Shown in pieces: positions 11,591 through 23,289 of a stretch of DNA of 64,000 bases. The stretch comes from Ophioderma brevispina (taxonomy: Eukaryota; Echinodermata; Ophiuroidea; Amphilepidida; Ophiodermatidae), in contig JAMKCH010012490.1 of assembly GCA_023653785.1 (NCBI GenBank), positions 1 through 64,000 of the forward strand, read 5' to 3'. The translations under genes were made by a program, and so were the position numbers. The notes below the pieces were generated by a model. It saw nothing but the letters and a program-made list of their open reading frames with translations, did no database searches and was not told the DNA's origin. Every line of letters begins with the position of its first letter. The first letter of the stretch is position 1.

Positions 11591-13734
11591 TGTTGAAAGG
11601 GGGGGGGGGGGTGGGAAATGTGAAACTTTACTTGTTATCATTTGAAACGCAGTGGTAGAAGTAATTAGAGTCCGGCTACCCGGTAGGAATGGGACACTCA
11701 ATTCATAGACTCTTCACGCAGCATTAGTTTCACGCCTAATTCCGTTATCGCTATGGAGCCGGACTATGGCCCCGCCGGACTATAGTTGCTTTCACCCGTT
11801 TGTAAAAGCATAATGAGTATTACTACACAAATAGTCTTAAGCATTTGATAAAAATTGTTACTGATATGGAAACTACTGAAAAGTTTAGAGGAAGACTGAG
11901 ATTAAGGATCATACCAAGAGATTGAATAGTAAGGAGTTACTTTGGTAAATAAAATTGGATTGATTCATCCAGCCCAATTTGATGGTCGAGCTGTGAGTTG
12001 CAAAAAATTGGGCGAGACGCAGTCCGAGCCCAATATTTTAAAACCATCCGAGACGCAATTAATATTGTGCGCAAATCATCCAATTTTATCTTATCATGCT
12101 TAGGATCCGATATTATCGCTTATAGGACACCCCAAAGCATGAATAATGACAAAAATTTTACTGAAATGGAAACTACATGAAGTTTAGAGGAAGACTGAGA
12201 TTAGGAATCATACCAAGATTGAAGTTAGGAGTTATTCTCAATTAAAGTGTGTGTAAAAAGATTCACGGAAAGTTTTAAAACTCCTTATGATTCACCTAAG
12301 TATACCCTAAAACCTGAGAGAAATTGCGAGACCTGGGTTGCAAATCATGGTTGCTATCAATATAAGGTATAAAATCGGGTACAGACTATCAAAAAAGGTT
12401 GTCATTGATCCGACAAACCATTTTTACCCGTCTATCTTCAGGGAACACCTGACTGAAAACGTGCTCTGACCTCCAGGGTCCACGGGGCATGCTAGTCTTC
12501 GTGGGTCCAGGAGCTCGAAAATTTTTTGGGGATAACTACCCGAATTTCATAGATTGATTGGGTAGGAGATATGCATACCGTTCAAGTAGAATGTTAGCTT
12601 TAGGTCTGAGATGTTCCATTGAGGAGAAAAGGACGTTTTCATAATCGGCCATTTAATAATCAAGGTTTATTTTCAAATCTAATCGGGGGCCTGTAGGCCA
12701 AATTGCAAGAGAACATTACAACTTATAATACTAAACATAAACAATGCAACTTGAAGGTGCCAGCGCTTAAACAGCGCCATATATTGCAACATTCAAACAC
12801 TACAAACTACACGAACACACACCGGATGGGAAGTGCAAACTTTCCTGGTTCCTTTGTCCATTTGAAATGAACCATGGGCGAAGTTGGCCTTCAGTTTTTC
12901 ATATCTGTTATACAAATTAAAATCCCAATTGGTTCCCCGATTAATCTCAGCAAGTGGTCCCACTGAGAGTCGACCGGACCCTTACACTGTACTGAACATG
13001 TCTTGATTGGAAAAATCATCTTGAATTTAAATACCTACAATAGGAATTAACTTTGGTTGCAAATCCTATTCAAGACCCCTGAGAAAATACGACAATGAAT
13101 TCAAGACCCAAATCCGATCATCAAAGAATCAATCAGATTGACATTCACGATGGAGTCCCCAACTGTTTAGCTTGGGTGAGGCTTAAGATTTCAAAGAGAT
13201 TTCACTTTGCCTGGGTGCAGCATATATAAGGCATATTGTATCAGCTTATAAAAACCTTTGTAATATCATTGATTTGGGGTCTTGCATTGCATGGCTGCAA
13301 CAAAAGTTAATTCCTCATTGTACTGGGTATTTAAATCAAGATGATTTTTCCAATTCAAGACTTTTTCAGTTTACAGTGTTAGCTCCAGAGGCAAGCTTGC
13401 TACCCGCTAGACCAGGCCACTTTCCCCTTCCCTTTGTACAGGAACGAATGGAGCAGTCTTAGTGGTGTGAACACCTATAGGCGCAGTGTGAAGAGACTAG
13501 CGAAAATATTTTGTGCCTCCACCTGACCTCGGTAATTAAATTTGAGGCTGTTAACTTGTTTTCAAACACCAGTGATACGACAGCCCCCATGGCCTAGTGA
13601 AAAGGACGTGAAGATTAGGGATCATATCACGATATTGAAGAATCTAATGAGGTACTCTCAATTAAGTGTTGTAAAAAATTTAACCGAAGTTTAAAAAAAA
13701 CTCTTTATATGCACGCACACATGTAGTCCATAAT
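11591..13734. repeat. Dispersed degenerate repeats, no gene
   Basis: A sequence of about 70-110 bp (GTTTAGAGGAAGACTGAGAT, then GGATCATACCAAGA) occurs at about 11878-11935, 12180-12290 and, more diverged, 13600-13710. A block at 11695-11805 (TTCACGC, then GCCGGACTATAG) recurs at about 50755-50860. A run of 12 G lies at about 11600. A copy of the body of the SINE at 56.8 kb lies at about 12755-12930. No protein-coding gene was recognised. Confidence 0.5.
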
Positions 13735-13960
13735 CTATTAGTTGTCTTACAAGCCTACTCATGATACACTCACACTTAGTTTGTCTTACATAGCTATACT
13801 CCATTATCACTCATTAGGGGGCTTTACGATAGCCTACTCCATGATACACTCCATTAGGTTGTCTTACATAGCCTACTCATGATACAACTCCATAGTTTGT
13901 CTACATATACCCTACTCCATGATACACTCCATTAGGTTGTCTTACATAGATATCATATAA
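13735..13960. repeat. Diverged tandem repeat, unit about 40-45 bp
   Basis: About five to six head-to-tail copies of a unit built from CCATGATACACTCCATTAGG and TTGTCTTACATAGCCTACT, with small indels. It has no coding potential. Confidence 0.75.
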
Positions 13961-14677
13961 TTAGTCAATTATGTATTACCATTGAGTAACCACTTTACTA
14001 TTGAATGAGAAAAAGACGCATTTGATTATCACACCTATAAAAACGTCATTTTTAGCTTATGTTTTATTTCAGGTGTTAATTAATACATGCATGCATTATA
14101 ATGCTGCAAAAGCAGCTGTAAAAAATGGGGCCGCCTTTTTCCGAATGTAGAGTGTCAATTTAAATAGTAAAATAATGTATAGGTACATATAAAATATGCA
14201 GGCCACTCTACAATCATTAATGTGTTGTGTTTGCGTCCATTCGACTTTCAATTAACATGTTTACTATCATTAAATTAAGAACAAAAAGAAGAATCTTTTC
14301 AGTACTGGAAAAGACAGCTGAATAACCACTAACTCGTGGCTATTAAAAGAGACTTTGAGTAAAACAAGGAGAGGAATGCAAAATCCTTGTCATCATCATC
14401 ATCAATCTGATAATTATAACTCTTTTAACTAAAATATGTATGATTGAATATTAAAAGTGGTATATATCATTGAATCACGCCCTATTTTTAAGCTATATAA
14501 TATAACAAGCCTATATAAAAAAATACTCTGTCCAGCTCGAAGTACGAAGGACGCGGGCGTATACATTGTACCGACTTTCCGTGCGCGCGTACGCAAAGCA
14601 CAAGCGCACTGCAACTGAAAGGCGGCACTGGATATACGCGCGCGTCGTCACTTCATACTTCAAACAAGAAAAAGTAT
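13961..14677. other. No gene recognised
   Basis: AT-rich sequence with a short (ATC)n run near 14390. A stretch rich in alternating GC/CG steps lies around 14550-14650 (for example GTGCGCGCGTACGC). No element ends other than the adjacent MITE. Confidence 0.45.
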
Positions 14678-14886
14678 AGGACCTGGCAGGATAAGCCATA
14701 AACAGAGAGAAGCGCCCTCAATAGTTGTAACTAGGCTGATGAATTGTCATTTTGCGATATCGCATGTGCATAAGACTCGGTTTTCATGAGGTATTCATGC
14801 TTTCCTCTTAAATATGTCAAAATGGGTACCAGATAACGCAATGTGACAACTGAAGGCGCTTCTCTCTGCTTATCCTGCCAGGTCCT
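14678..14886. mobile_element. 209-bp MITE with about 31-bp terminal inverted repeats
   Basis: The left end reads AGGACCTGGCAGGATAAGC, then (after a six-base insertion) CAGAGAGAAGCGCC. The right end is its reverse complement, GGCGCTTCTCTCTG then CTTATCCTGCCAGGTCCT. TTAA follows at 14887-14890. The left flank reads TATA instead of TTAA, probably a changed base. The subterminal GAAGCGCCCTCAAT is shared with the 349-bp MITE at 10.6 kb, suggesting related families. Confidence 0.8.
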
Positions 14887-15053
14887 TTAAGTCGGAAGCT
14901 AAATTCATTAGAGCAGGTTGTCCTTTTTAAGGACTCTTCTTGTTACAACTTCCGCCGTACTCTACTTTCAAAAAGTTTTTAAGCTTAATTGGTCTCGCTT
15001 GTTCCATAGCAAATGCATAAAAATGTCATAAATCTGTAAAATTATTGAGCCCT

Positions 15054-15145
15054 CTAAGCCTCGCTATCCCTTCGCATTTTATTCAAGGGGTGCATCTCCA
15101 AAGCTTTGGCGAGCTGGGCAGCCTGGGCCTTTACCTTAGATCTTC
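15054..15145 (-). CDS. Terminal coding exon of a Pro/Lys-rich protein gene
   Basis: On the minus strand a polypyrimidine tract and CAG acceptor precede 15145. The exon then runs in one frame to TAG at 15054-15056. It enters in phase 1 (the first two bases complete a Gly codon) and encodes 29 complete residues. The peptide RSKVKAQAAQLAKALEMHPL followed by NKMRRDSEA is likely a short amphipathic helix with a basic end. The phase matches the donor of the exon array at 15650-16342, 504 bp upstream across an intron. I do not recognise the family. The Pro-rich array upstream suggests an SH3- or actin-regulator-type adaptor, but that is inference. This is the 3' end of the gene. A poly-A signal was not clearly seen. 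Confidence 0.7.
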
Positions 15146-15649
15146 CTGGATAACGAAAGCAAAACAGTAAAAAAATAAATAGAAAATGTGTTCTGGACGA
15201 CTTCATGTTTGTCTTTGATATTAAAATAAAGACTTTCATGAAACATTTAGAGATAACGCATGTACGCATGTCAATGTCAGTACACAAGAGGCTATTTATC
15301 TGCTTACAAACTCAAACATTCACAAGATCAAATAAGACGGTGCTCTTGTCCAGAAATGATACAAGTTTTTATCATTTGTTGAGATATTAACAAAATGTTT
15401 CTTTGTGGTTGGAGGTCGGGCTAACAGGGGTTAATGAGATCTTTAAACAGAAACACATGCAGTTAATTTTTGGAAAAAAAAAAACAATTTGGTGGTTAGT
15501 ATACAGTAGTCCCAGGCCAAACGTATCCAGATTGTAAAAACAACCATTAAGTAAAAAGAGAGCTTGAGGAATTTTTCAAAAAGACGACTTTTTATGTTTT
15601 GAGTATAAGTAGAGATCAATAGCTTATAAACATGATCGAAAAGATTTAC

Positions 15650-15712
15650 CTATTGTGGGTTTTGGTGGGGGTTTTGGTGGAGATTTTAACGCAGTCTTGG
15701 TTGGATCAACAT
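15650..15712 (-). CDS. Repeat exon, copy 3 in transcript order (Pro/Lys-rich module)
   Basis: On the minus strand, ATCGCAG precedes the exon and GTAAATC follows it. It is 63 nt, enters with two bases of a codon and leaves with one, so it is symmetric (phase 1-1). With the preceding G it encodes 21 residues: D, then VDPTKTALKSPPKPPPKPTI. It differs from the other copies at three residues (Asp for Val at position 3, Ser for Pro at 11, Ile for Thr at the end). PPKPPPKP is a typical polyproline SH3 or profilin ligand type. It joins in frame to the terminal exon at 15145. Confidence 0.75.
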
Positions 15713-15964
15713 CTGCGATAAAAGAAAAGTATTAATCATCAATTTGTGAAAGCAGTAGCTAAAAACATGACTGATGATATCTTTAAACAAAAACACATGC
15801 AGTTAATTTTTGAAAAAAAAATAACAATTTGGTGGTTAGTATTAGATTGTAAAAACAACCATTAAGTAAAAAGACAACTTGAGCAATTTTTCAAAAAGAC
15901 GACTTTTTATGTTTTGAGTATAAGTAGAGAACAATAGCTTATAAACACGATTGAAAAGATTTAC

Positions 15965-16027
15965 CTGTTGTGGGTTTTGGTGGGGGTTTTGTCGGAGGTT
16001 TTAACGCAGTCTTGGTTGGAACAACAT
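15965..16027 (-). CDS. Repeat exon, copy 2 (Pro/Lys-rich module)
   Basis: Same acceptor (ATCGCAG) and donor (GTAAATC) as the neighbouring copies, 63 nt, phase 1-1. It encodes D plus VVPTKTALKPPTKPPPKPTT. One Pro of the run is Thr (CCG ACA instead of CCA CCA). Because each copy is a multiple of three and symmetric, any copy could be skipped or added without changing the frame. Confidence 0.75.
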
Positions 16028-16279
16028 CTGCGATAGAAGAAAAGTATTAATCATCAATTTGTGAAGGCAGTAGCTAAAAACATGACTGATGATATCTTTA
16101 CACAAAAAAACACTCAGTTAATTTTTGAAAAAAAAATAACAATTTGGTGGTTAGTATTAGATTGTAAAAACACCCATTAAGTAAAATGACAAATTGAGGA
16201 ATTTTTCAAAAAGATGACTTTTTATGTTTTGAGTATAAGTAGAGAACAATAGCTTATAAACATGATTGAAAAGATTTAC

Positions 16280-16342
16280 CTGTTGTGGGTTTTGGTGGGG
16301 GTTTTGGTGGAGGTTTTAACGCAGTCTTGGTTGGAACAACAT
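16280..16342 (-). CDS. Repeat exon, copy 1 (Pro/Lys-rich module)
   Basis: 63-nt phase 1-1 exon with minus-strand acceptor ATCGCAG and donor GTAAATC. It encodes D plus VVPTKTALKPPPKPPPKPTT, the most regular copy of the module. Upstream on the minus strand the next compatible exon is at 17911-17970, across an intron of about 1.57 kb that contains a (GGT)n tract and a retroelement remnant. Confidence 0.75.
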
Positions 16343-16401
16343 CTGCGATAGAAGAAAAGTATTAATCATCAATTTGTGAAAGCAGTAGCTAAAAACATGA
16401 C

Positions 16402-16456
16402 TCGGTGGTGGTGGTGGTGGTGGTGGCGTATGGCGGCGGCAGTGGTGGTGGTGGTG
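16402..16456. repeat. (GGT)n-rich microsatellite
   Basis: An interrupted run of GGT/GGC triplets directly after the third exon-bearing unit. On the minus strand, the gene's sense strand, it is a (CCA)n/(CCG)n run inside the intron. Confidence 0.85.
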
Positions 16457-16789
16457 CATGAAATTCGAGTTCTTTTTAAGGGGCATTTTCATTTAAGTGT
16501 GTACGATTTTTGTCTTTGTTGGACGACACCTTTAACGTCATAGGCACAGCGAAGATTTCTTTGAAAATATCACAATCTTCAAATAAGTGTTTCGGAACAG
16601 TTTTGAATGTTTAGGGAAAATTCATTCATTAAGAGTTGATTTCAGCTATTGATGTTATCCATGGAATACGAGGGAGATATCCACACAATTTGAAATACAT
16701 TATTTCAATTACGTTAACCACCCCGGTTAAAAACAGAATTATTTTGATTTTGTAAATAACAGAAAGACCCCATTCCTTAACGTAATTCA

Positions 16790-17330
16790 GACACATTATT
16801 ACCTATCAACGCAAGATCGTCGACATAGAGCACGTGGTTTATTTTACACTTTTTCAAAGGAAAGAGCCTCAAGATCGCCTTGATGGAACACATACACATA
16901 CCAGGCTTTCATGAGGGTACATAACTTCTCATGGCGTGATCATAGGAAAAAAACAACAAAAAGGAGCCGTCCCATCTATGCTACTCTGTGGCTCAACATA
17001 GAGTCGCTTTGCTGGCCACTGTTGTCGCACTGAGGACAAAGTTGTGTCTGATGTAATATGTTGGAGAGAGGAAGCAGATCTCTTAACTACATCGGCTGAG
17101 GACCTTCCTAGCCTAATGATAGCACGATTCGTCATGCATTATAATGCATCTGGCCTTAGCTTTTATCATTGTGTCTTTTACATAGGCCGCTTGCATTATA
17201 AGGCATGATTGCCATAATGCAGTTAATTCTGGGGACAGCCCGTCACCCGTGTGGTACAAAATAAATGGCCGGCGGCTGCGATAAATTAAGTTTGACTGGG
17301 CGACTTTCACTTTTTAATCGTAAATTTTTC
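16790..17330 (-). pseudogene. Possible retrotransposon remnant with YVDD motif
   Basis: On the minus strand at about 16785-16860 one frame reads CKINHVLYVDDLALIGNN. This resembles the catalytic Y-x-D-D block of a LINE-type reverse transcriptase. Upstream on the same strand (17000-17310), frames include LQHITSDTTLSS, loosely like the zinc-binding C-terminal region of some LINE proteins, but that region would normally follow the RT. The order is therefore odd and the identification weak. It lies in the intron between the exons at 16342 and 17911. Confidence 0.3.
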
Positions 17331-17910
17331 AATGACCAAGTGATTCTGCGACCAACATCAACACCTCACATTAAAGCTAAGAAGATTGTGGTCACGGTAA
17401 GCTAGGTTGTAAGTATCACAGCACATAAATAATAATGCTATGGGATCAGACACAAAAACGTGTCGCCCGGCCCATTTCACACCTAACAATCTAGATAGGT
17501 AGGAGCATCTTGCCTCGAACAGGGCGGCCTAAAGTAAAAAATGAAAATGATAAAATCCAAGTGAAAAATGACAAAGGACCAAACAAAAGTCGCCACCACT
17601 GTGAAGAAGCAAGATGAATCGTGCTAGCCTAATGAGGGATAAAGACTTCTGGCATGGCGTTGTAAATGGAATCTGGGTTGCAGCCGCTAGATGATTATTT
17701 TACGCAAGCGATTTTACACTATCAATTTTGATTTTCTGGATGGTCGATACATTAAGAGGACACCTTGGTGAACACCAGCTTCACGGGGAACCAATCAGTC
17801 GTTTCAGGTGTCCTAAGACGTGATTTAACTGCATATACAATAGTTGTATTCTATACTATATACCTTGGTTCACCAAAATCATTAGACACAATTATTCATA
17901 TGATAACTAC

Positions 17911-17970
17911 CTGGGGTATCTCCCGGTGTAACTGAATCACAACCGTCACTCATTTCGTTGTCATCATGCT
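17911..17970 (-). CDS. Upstream exon of the Pro/Lys-rich protein gene
   Basis: On the minus strand TTTATTTTACAG precedes the exon and GTAGTTATC follows it. It is 60 nt in phase 1-1 and encodes (with the split first codon) HDDNEMSDGCDSVTPGDTP, an acidic, Ser/Thr-containing linker. The phase fits exactly into the 63-nt repeat exons. No stop is present in this frame, while the other two frames carry no supporting motif. The real gene must continue upstream (higher coordinates, minus strand), but I could not identify further exons. Confidence 0.6.
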
Positions 17971-18410
17971 CTGTAAAATAAAGTCAAAGTATTGCTAATG
18001 CTCAGGTCTGACTAATACAACATCAATATTACACCTTTACCCTTATGAAAAATAAATTTCAAATTTTCTCCAAATGTAGATTTTCCTCCGAGAAGTTTTT
18101 GTTCATAAATCATTATTCTGAATTCTCACTGCTTCTAAGTAAGATCTTGGTCCGAAAATAAAGTTGCGTAGTTTCCGAAAACAGATTAAAAGATCATTAA
18201 TTCCATAAGGTAAATGTTTAGACAAGAAAGTAATTTATCCCGTAGATCTTTATTTCGTATCAAAGCACGTTTGAAAGAATGAAATGTATTTTTATTAAGC
18301 CGTATTTTTCGAGAATTTAGAAAAAGAACCTGTTCTACAAGAAAGACAATCTTAAGGACGATTCTCTGGGAACGATATCCACTGAATGGCAGCGAAATGA
18401 TCTTAGGCAC
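17971..18410. other. No further exon recognised
   Basis: Sequence upstream of the last identified exon. A 75-codon minus-strand frame at 18186-18413 has no recognisable domain and no matching phase 1 splice borders that I could find. Confidence 0.4.
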
Positions 18411-21400
18411 CATGGAAGTGACGCGATTTTAGGCATGATCTGGCGCTTTAAAGGTTATGAATGAGTTATTGTTTATTGTTATATTATGTTATATTATTAT
18501 GCTTATATAGGGCAACAGGGCAGGCATTTCGGTCATTTCGTACTCCCTTAAAGGTGGCAACGAAGCGATTTCACATATCAGGGTGCCCTAAAAAATCAAA
18601 AGTTATTTTTTGCTCTAATGTATAGTTTCATCAAAAATACCCCATCTGAAAGGATTTAAGCTGGAAATGTATATTCTTTTGGTACACAAATTTATAAATT
18701 TTCTAATTTCGAATATAAAAAAAAAAGCAAATACGAAATTCAGACAATGTTTTTTTATTGAAATATAAGCAATCAAATCAACCTTTTTTCTTTCTTTTAG
18801 ACATTTCTGTATCAATATACAAGGTAAGAAATGCTTTGAGTGTCTATTCCTACATGAATACTATTATGGACACAATATTTGGGTGCATAAATCTCTTCTT
18901 GCCTTTATGGCGTCATTAATTAAGTTTCATTTTTTGCTCGTTGTCATTCCCGCATTCAATTTCACTTACTTTTTTCCCTGGACCGTTTCATAATGCTCAT
19001 CTTGTATGTTGTAAAGTTTTGAAAAATAGGTCATATTCTGAATATGTTTGGGAAATTTGGTATGGATGGAAATCTGTAAAGTCGTAGATTACATATAAAT
19101 CAAAATAGTTGAAAATTGTCCCATTTGTTAGTGCTGCAGCATGAGCGAAAAAGGGTCTAGATCTCTACCAACTATGCCGGATCATAACATTTGGCATCTA
19201 CCTAAAAATCGATCATTGGGTAGTGTATTTCACGAACATACGTGTTGACAAAATTACAAGTGCTGGCAATTCCGCATAATCAACATTTTCTAAAATGGCC
19301 GGCCATTTTAAAGGTAAACCGGCTACTATGCGAATTACGTGTCCAAAATGTATGTTGTCTGGGTCAAGAGTTTCAATATACAATTGCCAGGATTGTCTTA
19401 GTCATGACAATTTATTACAAGCTATTTTTTCAAGATGGCTGATATCTCATCTAGAAACCGTAATTTCTTATTATATAACACTATGAAGAAATGATTTTGG
19501 TGTCAAATAGTGTTTCTGGTCAAAGATTGTGATAAAAGATAAACTTTTCCAAAACTTAAGAAGAATAATGAAAGTGATGTTTATTTGCATATGCACTGTC
19601 TTCCAAGATTGACCAATATGTCTAATACAAGTACCCAAGAGGGTTAGAGTTACGCTACTGTCGGAGGCTGAATGTCTCAAGTGATAAAATATATTAACCC
19701 CGATGCTTGATAATAATACCAACTCAAAAATCCCCCTCAGTTACTCCTCCGTGGGACTTTGTCCCTAACTCTGTCGCGACATAGGGTCCATAGTAACGAA
19801 ACCCCCCAAACGATTTAACACCGCCAGTGTTACAACGTGACCAAGGTCATTTAATGGTGTGAAATTCGCGTCCATTTTACTCTTGACATATCTGAAAGAA
19901 ACAATAAGGGTTTTATATTAAAGTAGTACGGGCATAAACATCAAATTCCAATGCAATTCCAATAAATGTTTTGGGATGAATACATTAGAGTGGTCAAAGT
20001 GTCACTTTTGGTGTTACATCGTTGATCCATGAATACAATGACTAACGACTCAACTGACAGTTTTGAAAATTGCTGTTGAAATCCTTGACCTACAACATGC
20101 ACTTTTGTCACCAAAATCGTCATCCTAGATGTTGTATAGCATGAGGTATAAATGATTTTTTGCCTTTTAGATGTCGACCATCTTGAAGATAGTGGCGTAT
20201 GGAAACGTCCATTTTTATTTTCATCTGACAGTTTTGAAAATGGTTTAATGAACTCTTTGACCCAGAAACTCTTTAATTTGACCCCACAATCATCTTCCTA
20301 GCTATAATTATAAAGATGTCAGGATGGTGTCAATAAGATGTCATCTTGAAAATATCGCACATCAATAGTTTATTTACCAGTTTTGGAAATAATTTTACTG
20401 AACTCCTTTACCAAAAAAAACATATTTACGACCAAAACGTTTTCTTAGGGTTTTGTTTTTGCCTTTAAGATGGCTTCCACTTTGGAAAATGGCCGTCGTA
20501 TTCAAAATTGCCACCATTTTCGATGTTGTCATCACCTATTTTCATGGAGTCCACTCCCTACGATAAATTTGAGCTATGATGACAAATGTTATTATTCGGC
20601 CCTGGTACCCCTCTCCTTACTGGTTGTGCTGCAGTACTAATGTTGAGTATTTTGCCCTTTTATTTTGCCGCCCATAGCTTACTCGAAACGATTCCGACAA
20701 ATCAACACCGCAGGCAATGGTTACGTCAAAGTGATGACCATCCATAATTTACGGCGTTGTTTTAACCATCATATCGCAGTGTTGCCACTTCCTATAACTG
20801 CGATCGATGTGCTTTTATATCATAAGAATTAAACACAAACGAAATGAAACAAAATAGGTCTTCTGTAACTTATTTTCAAATTTTATTATTACTTTCAATT
20901 AATCCATCAATATTACGTGTCAGCAATAACAATTCAGTCAACAACGATGTTTTTGGTCTTCACTTTGTTGACCTTCCCGAGTAGAGACAAAATTGGCGCT
21001 TTTGATCAATGAAGCCGTGTGCGAAAAATCCGCCCGTTTTCTCGTATGTCAAAAAAGCAAAAATTAAAATGCCTCGATTTTGGTAATTTTACATCAAATT
21101 GTCTTATTTTTTCGGGAATTCGTAATTTATGTACATAATTTTATGAAATGTAGTCCACTGAGCTTGAAACAAAATCCTTTGACATCTTTTCTTTATTAAT
21201 TTACCTTATTATGACGGCCGTCAACTCTTATACCTTTCCTATTAGTTATCCAGTGGAGATCCTAGCATTAGTTGATTCTTTTCCTCCACTGTTGTTAAGT
21301 AATCAATTTTCACATTGTATCTGTTCTACTTTGGTATATAATATATATAAAAATATATAAAACAGATATATAATTGAAAAGATCCCAGGCTAAAGAACAA

Positions 21401-22600
21401 GCTCTCTAAAACAGAATACAAAGATGCCTTTCCTGAATGCATTCTAATGATCATTACGAATGCCAATGAACCGCCTTAATGGCACTCAAAGATGACGTGT
21501 CCTATCTCAAGAGCTAATAAAGTTACACTTTATTTCTTTATTATACACCCCGTTTCATTAAAAAAAAAACTGTTTGTGAATTTTGTTGTTTGTTTTGTTT
21601 TGCGCTGTCTCCGAACCACCCACACACCAAAGTGAGTGCATACAGCGTTATTCACTTAATGGTTAGAGGAAATATAGTGGTCTTAAACTACAAGGTTATA
21701 AAAGTTGATGGGCATAGACAATTGCAAATAGGTTTTTTTCTACCCCCACGTTTAACCACATTTGTGCCTCTCATAGCATAGTATAAAATAAAAAAGATGT
21801 CTGTTTGTAGCAGGGGCGATTGTCTTTATTGGTGAGTTGTTTGTGTTTTGTTATTTTTAAAAATAGTATTTGGAAACGGGAAAGTAATTGTTTTTCAACA
21901 TAAACAAATTCCTTCTCCATAATACCTATTGACAAATGGGGGTCGTTATGTATGCCCTAAGCTATGTTTTCCGAAACCGGGTGCCACACGCAAAGTGGGG
22001 GCTTCTTTTCTGCATTTAAAGAGAAATAACATTAAAATTTTTGTTTGTTAATTCTGAGATGAATGAACCTTAACAGGATCTCAGCAATGTTGTGATGTAT
22101 CCATTGTGGTGAGCGAGGTAACTGTAGGTCAGGCAATTTATCAATTGTGTGTTCAATTCATGACCTAACATGAATGTAATTGTTCTTAGGACCAGCATAC
22201 ATTAACACCTTATCGTACAACAAAATACCGTTACCAGACGCTGCACGCTGCCAAACAATCCAGTGATTACTATGCTCGAAATCTCTGTTAGGCTTATTCA
22301 GCTCAGGTTAAGTATCGCCCAACAATGATCTATTGTCAAAAATGTAAAACACCCAAAATCTTAAAAAAAAAAAAAAAAAAATGCCACATTTGGATAAAGC
22401 TTAATATAAATATTTTATTTTTTAAACGCATTTTGCGACAGCTGTGGTATCCCTTTTAGGGCACTATTGTATTGAGCCCATTTCCTAAAAGGATACTTTA
22501 CACACATGAGCAAATTTAAGCCCTCCCCAGTCATGCCCCTTACCGTGAAAGAATGAGAAAATTTATTCGAGTTTGGTGTGCCTTAACTCTACGCCAAATT
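18410..22600. repeat. Segmental duplication, copy A
   Basis: 18410-19010 matches 51085-51690 (for example GCAGGCATTTCGGTCATTTC and GATTTCACATATCAGG in both). 21200-22600 matches 51690-53200 (for example CACCCACACACCAAAGTG and ACACATTAACACCTTATCGT). The 2.2 kb between 19010 and 21200 has no counterpart in copy B. Short open frames at 21590 and 52172 fall in the duplicated part and share peptides, but this follows from the DNA similarity. No gene was recognised. Confidence 0.8.
19010..21200. repeat. 2.2-kb segment unique to copy A, with 'AAGATGG' repeats
   Basis: This segment is absent from copy B, where the flanks run together near 51690 (AATTTACCTTA). It contains several diverged units with AAGATGGC-type or AAAATGGCCG motifs (about 19290, 19430, 20170, 20330, 20470, 20490). 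It looks like degenerate tandem repeats of about 140-160 bp. Either an insertion in A or a deletion in B explains it. Confidence 0.5.
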
Positions 22601-23285
22601 TCAGAGAGTTGTTTATCAATGCACAATTGCCGACAATTTGTCACGAATCTGCTCTGCTATGTAAAAACAAAATCGTGACAAACACTTCTGATTTTTTTTT
22701 TCTATATCATTAACAATATTTTCTTATTCTAAACCCGCCGAGTTTGAAAATCAACTTCTTTAATGTTTATGTTAAACGGACGAGGAACACCCGTTAAAGC
22801 AATAACAGGCACATTTTATGAAGAGCGGCCCCCCCCCCCAATCTTAAAATTCGAGCTTTGAACAGTTGTGGTTGGTAATTGTCAGTAAAAAGCTAACCGA
22901 GAATGGTGGTGCTCACAAGTGCTATTTACATAAAAAATCGATTTTGTAATTAGAATCGGCATAATCCGACTGTAATTTAACGACGGAACTGGAAACGGAA
23001 CTCCAAATTTCTGTCCGTCCTTTTGAAAATAGTGCCACCGCCCCGTCACTAAAATACATCTAGTAGGTATAAAGAGAATCAGATTCTATAAATGTGGGGA
23101 AGACTGGTTGGAGAAGATGTTTTTCTATAGTTTGAAGGGTGCTGAAACAGTATTTTTGGTCTACCCTCTGGGAAATTTTGGAAATTTTGTAAAATAAAGG
23201 TAAAATTAGTACAAGGGTAAATTTGAAATCATGTTCAAATTGTGGTTAACTGTACACCCATGTATTTGTTTCGTTACTCAGGATT
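22601..23285. other. No gene recognised
   Basis: AT-rich, with a C run (about 11 C) at about 22829. No recognisable open frame or element end. Confidence 0.45.
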
Positions 23286-23289
23286 AAAA

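Larger units (their letters stand above)
15433..16402. repeat. 315-bp tandem triplication carrying one exon per unit
   Basis: Three head-to-tail units, each with intron sequence plus a 63-nt exon. The exon start-to-start spacing is exactly 315 bp (15650, 15965, 16280) and the two internal introns are both 252 bp. Units share blocks such as AGACGACTTTTTATGTTTTG and GAGTATAAGTAGAGA. The first unit has about 30 extra bases near 15505-15535. High identity in the intron sequence means the duplication is recent relative to the rest of the window. Confidence 0.85.

Noticed and set aside
13735..13960. CRISPR-like array
   Set aside because: Units are contiguous diverged repeats without unique spacers, in a eukaryotic context.
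19741..19888. Possible minus-strand exon after a TTTCTTTCAG acceptor (DLGHVVTLAVLNR)
   Set aside because: It ends in a stop after about 45 codons, has no phase match to the gene at 15-18 kb, and lies in the repeat-rich 19-21 kb segment.
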